A stretch of 18,541 bases of DNA from an uncultured Pseudomonadota bacterium (GTDB lineage Bacteria; Pseudomonadota; Alphaproteobacteria; RF32; CAG-239). A program made the translations under genes and the position numbers. The stretch is taken from assembly GCA_902495305.1 (NCBI GenBank), contig CABUWG010000034.1, positions 1 through 18,541 on the forward strand, given 5' to 3'. Under the pieces are notes generated by a model that was not told the origin of the DNA, made no database searches, and saw only the letters and a list, made by a program, of their open reading frames with translations. Positions 6,919 through 14,065 of this stretch are shown here, one piece after another (position 1 is the first letter of the stretch; each line of letters opens with the position of its first letter).

Positions 6919-7899
6919 CTAAAGTGTTATTGCAACCACTTTATGAACCCTGGAGAGATCGTCATTCCCGATCTCTATCCGCTCGTCCGGATTCCACCGC
7001 AGGCCGTAAAGCGTGCCGTTTTCATCCTCGCGAATGCTCAAAACTTTAGCCTCTGCGGAATCATCTTCGGCATAATACAACGCAATGTCGCCAACGCTGA
7101 CAACATCCTGCGGATCAACAAACAAAATAGATCTTGTCGGCAACAGGCTGCCCAGTCTTCTTGTGCACAAATTGATGGCATAAGCGTCTTTTTTGTTAAT
7201 CAGCTGAGACGGACGGACAACTTTTTTGATCTCCTGCTCCGGATCAACAATAATGTCGCCGTTTTTGCCGGCAATGCCGTAAACAGACATTTTAGATGCC
7301 TCGGGCGTATTCGGCGTGCTGAAAGCGGAAATTGCGCCGCGCGGTGAAGACAGCAGCTTGTATTTTGCATCGTTGCGCTGAATGATTTCTTCCAGCATGC
7401 CGCGGTCTTCCAAAGACTTAATGCTTTCTCTGAGTTCATCGGGAGAAACGCTCAAAGCCTTGGCAATGTTTTTGAATTCCTTGTCGGAAACCTCGCGCTG
7501 TCCCATCTCAATTCTGTGATAAACGGAAAGGGTCATGTCAGCGCTTTCGGCAACTTCAATCAAGGTCAGATTTTTATCGTTGCGGATCTGTCTCAGACCG
7601 GCACCCAGTGTTTTCAAGCCGGTTTTTTCATTGATTTTGTTTCTTCTTTCCTGCTCGCGTCTCCAGGCCTGAACAACTTCCTGCTGGGAATTTTGTTCAT
7701 TCACGAACAAATCCTGCAGCGGACAATCCAAAAATTCGGCTACACGAACCAACTGCTCCTGATCAACCCTGCGGTATCCTTTTTCAATTTTGGAAATTGC
7801 TGAAAGGCTGACCGACAAATGGTCGGCAAGTTCTTGCATGGAACGGCCGCGAAGTCTGCGGTACATTCTGATCTGGTTCGGGAAAATAATTTCTTCCAT
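6919..7899 (-). CDS. Transcriptional regulator with two XRE-type HTH domains and a C-terminal S24 (LexA/CI-like) domain
   Basis: The product has 326 residues. The ATG at 7899 follows AGAGGT with 8-nt spacing. HTH 1 spans about 8-64 (MQELADHLSVSLSAISKIEKG); HTH 2 spans about 100-157 (LTLIEVAESADMTLSVYHRIE). The C-terminal part from about 204 resembles the S24 peptidase fold of LexA, UmuD and phage CI. VYGIAGKNGD carries an Ala-Gly pair (210-211), GSLLP places the likely nucleophile at Ser251, and AEAKVL places the likely base at Lys285. Their spacing is close to that in LexA and CI. In that family RecA filaments trigger self-cleavage, but many S24-fold regulators are inactive, so cleavage is a hypothesis. 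Two HTH domains on one chain are less usual. It is transcribed alone, with its own promoter and terminator, between the two operons. Confidence 0.9.
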   Translation of the reverse strand: MEEIIFPNQIRMYRRLRGRSMQELADHLSVSLSAISKIEKGYRRVDQEQLVRVAEFLDCPLQDLFVNEQNSQQEVVQAWRREQERRNKINEKTGLKTLGAGLRQIRNDKNLTLIEVAESADMTLSVYHRIEMGQREVSDKEFKNIAKALSVSPDELRESIKSLEDRGMLEEIIQRNDAKYKLLSSPRGAISAFSTPNTPEASKMSVYGIAGKNGDIIVDPEQEIKKVVRPSQLINKKDAYAINLCTRRLGSLLPTRSILFVDPQDVVSVGDIALYYAEDDSAEAKVLSIREDENGTLYGLRWNPDERIEIGNDDLSRVHKVVAITL

Positions 7900-7913
7900 T
7901 TAACTTTACCTCT

Positions 7914-7947
7914 TGTTGTGTAACGATTAAATCTATTACAGACAACA
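7914..7947. promoter_or_regulatory. Imperfect inverted repeat over the regulator's start of transcription (candidate operator)
   Basis: TGTTGTGTAA (7914-7923) faces TTACAGACAACA (7936-7947). The arms match except for a 2-nt insertion. The right arm overlaps the predicted -10 element, a position where a bound repressor would block RNA polymerase. Autoregulation by the HTH-S24 protein is the simplest reading. Confidence 0.4.
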
Positions 7948-7972
7948 TATTCAATAAAGTTGAATTAATCAA
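7944..7972 (-). promoter_or_regulatory. Predicted sigma70-type promoter of the HTH-S24 regulator gene
   Basis: On the minus strand TTGATT (7967-7972) and TATGTT (7944-7949) are separated by exactly 17 bp. The start codon lies about 45 bp downstream. Confidence 0.5.
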
Positions 7973-7979
7973 GAAAATA

Positions 7980-8008
7980 GTACAAAAAAAACAAAATTGT
8001 GTACAATT
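7980..8008. promoter_or_regulatory. Candidate upstream operator: direct repeats of GTACAA 21 bp apart, one inside a 14-bp palindrome
   Basis: GTACAA occurs at 7980-7985 and 8001-8006, two helical turns apart, just upstream of the regulator -35 element. The second copy lies in the palindrome AATTGT-GT-ACAATT (7995-8008). On the minus strand the palindrome is also followed by a run of eight T, so it might act as a weak terminator for the operon ending at 8024, although its 2-nt centre makes a poor RNA hairpin. Confidence 0.35.
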
Positions 8009-8023
8009 CCCAAAATGTTTTTA

Positions 8024-10900
8024 TCAGTCGGCAAATTCGCCGAGCGTCCGGACTTTTCTTTCATTCAAATGCTGGTTGCAGAACTCGTTCCACTCTTCAT
8101 CATCTAGTCCGAGCGCTTCTTTTTGCGGCATATAGCCGGCCAGACGTCCGAACGCGTCAACCGGCAGGGAGCTCCGGTTATTGGTAAAGCGCCGTGCCGC
8201 GGCATAAGAATTTTTGACGCTTCCGGCCTTGACTTTTCCATTTTTGTCATATGTCAAAGTCGTTTTTTTGTTCATCACGCCGTTGCTTCGTAAAATTTCG
8301 GCAGTGTTGTTGGCTCTGATTTTTTCATAAGTCGTCGTCACTTTTCCGTCAGCGGTTGTTACCATGGAATAAATGTGCTGCGTACCGTTATTTTCAACTT
8401 TTGTCATTTTCATGACCTCATTGCCGTTTTCGTCTTTAGAAACCTCAATATGGCCGTTGTCCTTCATGTGCCGCAGCTCAAAATGGCTGTTGACGGCACC
8501 GGGGGTTCTGGCTTCCATGGCATGATACAAAATAGCTTTGTTAATCTCGTCAATATTGCCGGCGTTATTGTTGCGAAGTTCTTCAACGGCCGACATGTCT
8601 ATTCTGTCGCCGGCCAGCATGTTTTGATATTTTTTATCGTTGAAATCAATTTTTTCGCTAACGATATTGCCGTTTTTAACAATCGTTTCGGTTTTGATGT
8701 CATTGCGGGTTTCCGTCCGTTTTACGGTAGACGCGGACAGCCTTTTTTCTTTGGTCCAAACCTGCTGGTCGCCGGCCATTGTCAGAGTTGTCTGTTTATC
8801 GCGCCTCAAAAGCCAGGATTTGGTGTTTTTGGTATAAGTCGTATTGCCGTTTTCGTCCTTTCCTTCCACAATACCCTTGCGCTCCCGATAATCGGCATTC
8901 ATAAACTTGTTGGCCTTGTAATTGGTATAGCGTTTTGCCGCAAAAGATTTTGCCGCGCTGCCGGCGTTTTTGACAGCACTGCCCGCATCGCTGCCCACTC
9001 TTTTAAGAGCAGGCTTGGCCACGCGGTTAAACAGGCCTTTGCCGGCCGAAGCCGCCATACCTCCGATTTTTCTGGATTCGTTGGCACTGGAAACCGTGCT
9101 GGCAAAAGATTGTGCAAAAGAAGCAATCTGCCCCAAAACGGCCCAGCCCAGCAAAATCACAAAGATGGTTTTCAGGAACGGCACGCCGATCCATTTCAGC
9201 TTCGTCAGCGCCACCTGCCATAAGCCCTGTGCAATTTCTTCGTCAGATACGGCGCCGGTCATAATATTTTCCAGTGCCGTGCACAAAATCAAAATCACAA
9301 TGGTCAGGAACACAAACTGGAACATTGCATGCAAGAAAGTCTCCCAGATTTTGCCGACATAACCTTTGGTCGGTTTAAAGGCATAAGCGCCGATGGCCAG
9401 CGGCAGCAGGGCGCAAGCCACGCCCATATGCAGTACCGAGTCCAGCATCAGAAACGGAAAGATAAACAACAAAACCAGAGCACCGACCCACATGCCCAGA
9501 CCGGCAATCAGATATCCCAGATGCGGAAAGACGTTAAAATAAGCCTTCGTATAAAACGCCACGCACATTGAAGACGTTCCCATGGCCATCAGGTTGGTCA
9601 GCTTGTCCTGAATGGCTGTGATGGTACAGATAATGCTGTTGCCCATGGATGCCGGCAGCCCACCGTCGGTAATAATGCCATATCCGTCTGCGCTGCCGCA
9701 GTCAATGGATGCTCCCATCGCCAGTCGGGCCAGATTAAATCCGGTATTAAAAATCGGTTCAAGAGCAATGCTCATAAATGAAGCGGAGTCGGATTTCAAA
9801 AACAAATAAACAAACAAAACGACAAAAGCCTGCTGCAAAAGACTCTTGAAAAAGCGTTTAGGCTCTTCTGTTTTTAATCCGGACAAATAAGTCAGCAGGA
9901 AAAAGGCAACCCAGAGGGCAAACCCGAGAGCAACCACGGTTGCCACCGGGTCGGCAAAGGTTTCAAAAGATTTTTTAGCAATGGCGGAGCAGGCGTTAAA
10001 AGCAACTTTGAAAAGGTTGCAGAAAATACATTTTTCATAAGTCTGCTTAAAAATTGCCGGATTGCAGTCTTTGTCGGTATGCTCGTTGGCTGTTACGCCG
10101 CCGGCAGAATCTCCTCCGCTGCCTTGTCCGGAACCGTTTCCGTTCCCTCCTCCCGGCGTAATTTGTGAGTTGTTGTTTGATGTCCCTTTGTTGGTATATT
10201 CCTCCGGCGGCGTACAAAGGCCGTAACTTGTTGCATTGTCCTGATACGGGTCAATAACTTCGCCCTTAAAGCCGCCTTGCCGGTACTCCACATGCAGGTG
10301 GTTGCCGGTTGAACCGCCGGTATTTCCGATAAGGCCGATAACCTGTCCTTTTTTCACCCTTTGTCCGACACTGACGCCGGCGGCGGAAAGGTGGGCGTAA
10401 ACCGTCCACATTCCGTTATCATGCTCAATGGCAACATAATTTCCGTATCCGATGACCGTTCCGCTCGCAGTGACCTTACAATTATACTTTACGATTCTGA
10501 CGGTGCCGTCAGCGGCGGCATAAACGGCAGAGCCGCCGGCCGCGGCATAGTCGGTGCCTTTATGGTCAGTTGAGCCGACATTTGTTCCGCCGGAAGAGTT
10601 TTGTCCGCGATGGCCGACATAAGATGACACATGGGTAATCCCGTCTGCCGGTGCGGCATCGACACAATCTTCGCTGTCACATTTTTTAGGCGGCGTACAT
10701 TCTCCGACCGTTTCTGACGGATCCCTCGATTCCATTCCGGAAACATCAACCTTGTCGGCCTCTGTTCCTGCGCGGCATGAGGTATCGGCGGCGGCAGGGG
10801 CGGCAAAAAACAAAACAGTCAGGAACACGCCGGCCAGCACGGCCACGGCTCCTTTTTTTGACAGCTCAAAAAACTGTTTTATTTTCCACAGGTTCATCAT
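8024..10900 (-). CDS. M23 (LytM) metallopeptidase fused to a VirB6/TrbL-like membrane domain
   Basis: The product has 958 residues from the ATG at 10900, 13 bp after the previous stop. A longer frame from 11026 would add a highly basic segment that overlaps the previous gene and bury the signal peptide. Signal peptide 1-38 (cut after APAAA). The M23 domain spans about 88-220 with all expected residues: His113 and Asp117 (HKGTD), His170 (YAHL), His201 and His203 (HLH). These peptidases cut cross-links in peptidoglycan. After a Gly/Ser/Asn linker (239-270) comes CIFC (291-294), then a polytopic region (about 313-603) with the motif shared by the other three proteins (LPLAIGAYAF at 499-508). The last 350 residues are hydrophilic with repeated 'DxNG' turns (DENGN, DENGN, DKNGK). 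It is last in the operon. The peptidase assignment is firm, the VirB6 assignment good. Confidence 0.88.
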   Translation of the reverse strand: MMNLWKIKQFFELSKKGAVAVLAGVFLTVLFFAAPAAADTSCRAGTEADKVDVSGMESRDPSETVGECTPPKKCDSEDCVDAAPADGITHVSSYVGHRGQNSSGGTNVGSTDHKGTDYAAAGGSAVYAAADGTVRIVKYNCKVTASGTVIGYGNYVAIEHDNGMWTVYAHLSAAGVSVGQRVKKGQVIGLIGNTGGSTGNHLHVEYRQGGFKGEVIDPYQDNATSYGLCTPPEEYTNKGTSNNNSQITPGGGNGNGSGQGSGGDSAGGVTANEHTDKDCNPAIFKQTYEKCIFCNLFKVAFNACSAIAKKSFETFADPVATVVALGFALWVAFFLLTYLSGLKTEEPKRFFKSLLQQAFVVLFVYLFLKSDSASFMSIALEPIFNTGFNLARLAMGASIDCGSADGYGIITDGGLPASMGNSIICTITAIQDKLTNLMAMGTSSMCVAFYTKAYFNVFPHLGYLIAGLGMWVGALVLLFIFPFLMLDSVLHMGVACALLPLAIGAYAFKPTKGYVGKIWETFLHAMFQFVFLTIVILILCTALENIMTGAVSDEEIAQGLWQVALTKLKWIGVPFLKTIFVILLGWAVLGQIASFAQSFASTVSSANESRKIGGMAASAGKGLFNRVAKPALKRVGSDAGSAVKNAGSAAKSFAAKRYTNYKANKFMNADYRERKGIVEGKDENGNTTYTKNTKSWLLRRDKQTTLTMAGDQQVWTKEKRLSASTVKRTETRNDIKTETIVKNGNIVSEKIDFNDKKYQNMLAGDRIDMSAVEELRNNNAGNIDEINKAILYHAMEARTPGAVNSHFELRHMKDNGHIEVSKDENGNEVMKMTKVENNGTQHIYSMVTTADGKVTTTYEKIRANNTAEILRSNGVMNKKTTLTYDKNGKVKAGSVKNSYAAARRFTNNRSSLPVDAFGRLAGYMPQKEALGLDDEEWNEFCNQHLNERKVRTLGEFAD

Positions 10901-10913
10901 CTTTTTTGTTCCG

Positions 10914-12761
10914 TTATTTAGGGCTTTCAGCCGGTTTGTTCTCAGCCTCTTGCCGTTTCTTTTCCTCTTCTTTTTCTTTGTCTTCTTTACTGCTTTTTGC
11001 ACCGGTCGCTGCCATTTTGTTAACATGGTCGCCGGCTTTTTTGATTGTCTGTCCGGTCTGTTTTACGGCATTGCCGGCTGCCTTGGTCGCTTTTCCTGCT
11101 GCTTTTGCCGCTTTACCGGCTGCAGAAACGGCTGTTCCCGCTGCCGATACGGCTGTTCCGGCCGCACCGACCACCGCTCCGGCAACGTTTCCGACAACCG
11201 GAATGGCCTGCATGGCGGCACCTGCGGCTTTCATGCTTCCTCCGGCCGCTTTCAGTCCGGCACCGGCAGCCTCTGCGGCACCGCCGGCGGCTTCCATTCC
11301 CGCGCCCGCACCTTTCATGCCGCTTCCCGCGGCACTGGTAACGCTGCCTGCCGCCTTGGCCGAACCGCCGACTATATTTTGCCCTTGCTTGAATTTGTTT
11401 CCGGTTGCCGCATGCATAACGCCTTTAACCACCCCGCCGGCCAGCCTTCCGGTTTGATGAACGGCAATGTCTCCGGCCAGCTTGACCGGCGCAACGGCGG
11501 CATTTTTAATTGAATCTGCAATTTTGGCGGCATATTCGTGCATCGGTCCGTAGCCCTTGAATATTTTATCCGGAAAGAACTTCTTGGTGTACTGCTGATT
11601 GCCGCCGATCAGCTTGACGGCATAAATAAAGCAGATGCAGAAAATAATAAACGGACCGCCGGTCAGTGAAAACTTGTTTTGAACATAGGGAATGTTATCT
11701 TTTTCAAAAGCTTCAAACAGTTTATCGACACCGCCGATTCCCTGATCAATCATAACCATGGCAAAAACCGTGATAAGCGACAAAAAGGCATAAGTCGCAG
11801 CGGCACTGATGATGATTGAAAAACAAACGCTGACTTTGTTTTTGGTAATGTCAAACGGCCACAATCCGATAACAATCGGCAAGGCCAGAATGGCAAACCC
11901 GATTTTGAAGCAAATGTCCAAAAGATAATAACTGACAAACATGACCAGCAACAGCCCGACAAACCAGATAACGGCACCGCATATCCAAAGCCAGATATCA
12001 GGAATTTCCAGCCAGACGATTTTAAATCCGGCATTTGTGGCAAAGCAAGTCAGTCCGTTGCCCAGAACCATGTTAATAGCCACCCGCCGACTGATTCCTT
12101 CCGTAAAAGTCATGATTTTGTTCAATACGTCGGCAGAAATAATGTCGCTCGGGCCGGCATAAACATAAGTCGGCTGATCCTCGGTTGGCGACGGCAGGCC
12201 GGAATCCAAAAAGGCATTGGCAAAATCTGCGCCGGTTGCCAAAACCGGATTAATCACCAGATTGACCAAAACCGAAATGCCGGATGTAATAAACATATAA
12301 GCGACAATAACCTTAAAAGTAAATTTTCCGAGCTCATTGACGATTGACGGAGCCTCAGGATCGGTCAGAGAAGACACCTGCTTGATGACTGTAAAGGGAA
12401 CCCAGAGCATTGTGCCGATAAGCAGCAGCTTCACGCCGGCTTCTTTGACAATATAATAACTTTGCGAGCAGGCCGTCATAAAGCTCTCCAAAAGCACTTT
12501 CATGGTCATGCAGGCAAAGCACATACTGTATCTTTCCGCCAGAGTGTCTTGTTTGGGACAATGCACGTTGGGTTTGAAAAACGCCGCATATACTTTATCC
12601 TTAAACCATCTGATTCCGCTGTCCCACACTTCACCGATAATGCCGGCATGAGCCTGATTAAAAAAATTGCAGTCCAGAAAAACAAAGGCAATAATAACCA
12701 CGGCCGTAATAAACATGCGGCAGAAAAGTTGGTTTCGGAGTTTTGAACAACTTGTCGTCAT
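10914..12761 (-). CDS. VirB6/TrbL-like polytopic protein with a glycine-heptad tail
   Basis: The product has 615 residues. The ATG at 12761 overlaps the previous stop by one base (TGATG) and is preceded by GGGAGGA, so translation is probably coupled. The signal sequence ends near QAHA (38). A CFAC motif (81-84) precedes the first of several membrane helices (about 105-390). Landmarks shared with its neighbours are 'INPVLATGADF' (170-180) and 'LPIVIGLWPF' (294-303). VirB6/TrbL proteins form part of the inner-membrane channel of type IV secretion systems. After residue 400 the protein is soluble: an amphipathic stretch, then residues 465-583 with Gly at every seventh position, and finally a charged Lys/Glu tail. 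The tail has no counterpart in canonical VirB6 that I know of. Confidence 0.85.
   Translation of the reverse strand: MTTSCSKLRNQLFCRMFITAVVIIAFVFLDCNFFNQAHAGIIGEVWDSGIRWFKDKVYAAFFKPNVHCPKQDTLAERYSMCFACMTMKVLLESFMTACSQSYYIVKEAGVKLLLIGTMLWVPFTVIKQVSSLTDPEAPSIVNELGKFTFKVIVAYMFITSGISVLVNLVINPVLATGADFANAFLDSGLPSPTEDQPTYVYAGPSDIISADVLNKIMTFTEGISRRVAINMVLGNGLTCFATNAGFKIVWLEIPDIWLWICGAVIWFVGLLLVMFVSYYLLDICFKIGFAILALPIVIGLWPFDITKNKVSVCFSIIISAAATYAFLSLITVFAMVMIDQGIGGVDKLFEAFEKDNIPYVQNKFSLTGGPFIIFCICFIYAVKLIGGNQQYTKKFFPDKIFKGYGPMHEYAAKIADSIKNAAVAPVKLAGDIAVHQTGRLAGGVVKGVMHAATGNKFKQGQNIVGGSAKAAGSVTSAAGSGMKGAGAGMEAAGGAAEAAGAGLKAAGGSMKAAGAAMQAIPVVGNVAGAVVGAAGTAVSAAGTAVSAAGKAAKAAGKATKAAGNAVKQTGQTIKKAGDHVNKMAATGAKSSKEDKEKEEEKKRQEAENKPAESPK
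11013..11369 (-). repeat. Array of 17 heptads with glycine in phase (form G-x-x-x-x-A-A)
   Basis: In the VirB6-like protein encoded at 10914-12761, Gly occupies residues 465, 472, 479, 486, 493, 500, 507, 514, 528, 535, 542, 549, 556, 563, 570 and 577. The only exception in the series is Pro521. Positions 6 and 7 of each heptad are mostly Ala-Ala, and Lys is frequent in position 5 in the second half. Several heptads are exact or near-exact copies (GTAVSAA twice, GKAAKAA, GKATKAA). Confidence 0.95.
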
Positions 12762-14062
12762 CAGTTTTTCCTCCCGGCCCAGCGGTTGATTGTTTCGGCA
12801 ATCTCCGCCCTCTTTTCCATCGCCTTGCCAAAGGCAGAATTATTGTAGCGCTCTTTGGCTCTCATCACCATGCCGACTTTTGCCAGCCCTTTGGTCAGTC
12901 CGCCGGTCACAAGGTGAACGCACATCATGGCCACGCCTTTAAGTTTTTCTTGGAACTTGGTGTCGACCGATCCGCCGATCAAACCGGTTGTAACTTCTTT
13001 GGCAACTTTAATTGTCCCGACAACCAAAAAGGCAATCAGCAGCAGGGCAATCATCACGGATGTAAATTCATTAAGCTGAACAGAAGGATCGTCAGGATTA
13101 AAAATGACCGGATTCTGTTTAATAATCTGCACGATTGCCATCAGCGCCATGGCAATCATAATTGCAATCGCCATCATAAAGGCAGAAGACGTGAGAATAG
13201 TCTTAAAACCGTATTTCGCCCAACCGTCTTTAAAAGGATAAACCATTACCAAAATAGGCAGCATAATGACGATTACGGCAAATTTGAAGATATTGTCAAC
13301 CAGATAGAAGACAAAAGAAACCTTGATGATTGTAAAACAAATTACCAAAATCAGGGCATTAAGGGAAGACATAAAGCCTGGTGCCTGAAAAACGCGAAAA
13401 GCAAGGTTATAGCCGAGCGTCAGCCTTTCATTGACCGAGCATATCATGCATTGCATCATCGTCAGGGTCGAGTTGGGAAAACCTGACAGGGTCGCTTCGC
13501 GGCTGCCTTCAAACTGACACATCACGTTTTTTTCAATATCAAATCCCCAGCCCAAAACCTCAAGCTGTTTTTCCGTATCCCCTTTGGCCGCCTCGCTGAG
13601 GATCTTGGCGCCCAGCTCCAAAAAGGCGTTGTATATCGGAAAGATAAAAGTATTAATCAGATAGAGCATATTGGTCGTAGACGAGGCAATTAGCCCGCAA
13701 AAAAAGCACACAAACAATTTGCGCAAAATATCGTTCCACAATTGTCCTGCATTTTCTTCTGCAACCGAGCCGCTGAACTTGAGCAAGCGAAGTGCAAACC
13801 AGATGGCAAAACCGACCATAACCGCTGCCATGGCGCCTTGCGTAATCTTTTCATACATGCCCATGGCGACTTCGCCCATAGTATTGTAAAGGTCCTCGAT
13901 AACGCTTTCCTGCCAGCAGCCTTTCATTTGCTCGGCTTCGGCTTCCGGATTATCGTTCTGCTCAACCAGCCCGTCTTTGGAACAAGAAGACAACATCAGG
14001 GCAACCGGTAATAAGATTACCAGTATCCTGAGCATTTTCAATATGTTCCGGCCAAGCTTCAT
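12761..14062 (-). CDS. VirB6/TrbL-like polytopic protein, predicted lipoprotein
   Basis: The product has 433 residues. The ATG at 14062 follows AAGGGA with 6-nt spacing and lies 3 bp after the previous stop. The N-terminus has a basic start, a hydrophobic core and the lipobox LSSC (Cys27, +2 Ser). Membrane helices follow at about 75-95, 113-140, 232-276, 290-315 and 335-357. The shared landmarks are present: 'FPIYNAFLELG' (141-151) and 'LPILVMVYPF' (268-277). A CMIC pair (205-208) lies in the large loop between them. The C-terminal 75 residues are short and basic (MRAKERYNNSAFGKAMEKRAE), without the long tail of its three neighbours, so this is the nearest to a minimal VirB6. Lipidation of a polytopic inner-membrane protein is unusual. 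Confidence 0.85.
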   Translation of the reverse strand: MKLGRNILKMLRILVILLPVALMLSSCSKDGLVEQNDNPEAEAEQMKGCWQESVIEDLYNTMGEVAMGMYEKITQGAMAAVMVGFAIWFALRLLKFSGSVAEENAGQLWNDILRKLFVCFFCGLIASSTTNMLYLINTFIFPIYNAFLELGAKILSEAAKGDTEKQLEVLGWGFDIEKNVMCQFEGSREATLSGFPNSTLTMMQCMICSVNERLTLGYNLAFRVFQAPGFMSSLNALILVICFTIIKVSFVFYLVDNIFKFAVIVIMLPILVMVYPFKDGWAKYGFKTILTSSAFMMAIAIMIAMALMAIVQIIKQNPVIFNPDDPSVQLNEFTSVMIALLLIAFLVVGTIKVAKEVTTGLIGGSVDTKFQEKLKGVAMMCVHLVTGGLTKGLAKVGMVMRAKERYNNSAFGKAMEKRAEIAETINRWAGRKN

Positions 14063-14065
14063 CTT

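Noticed and set aside
8024..10900. Phage endolysin or prophage region
   Set aside because: The M23 domain is part of an exported polytopic protein in a VirB6-like operon. No holin, capsid, tail or integrase gene is present.
10901..11026. Longer start for the M23-VirB6 protein
   Set aside because: The added 42 residues are almost all Lys/Arg/Asn and overlap the previous gene; the ATG at 10900 directly precedes a proper signal peptide.
10752..11513. Plus-strand open frames of 226-253 codons opposite the Gly/Ala-rich tail
   Set aside because: They are by-products of the G/C-rich heptad repeats on the other strand and have no start signals.
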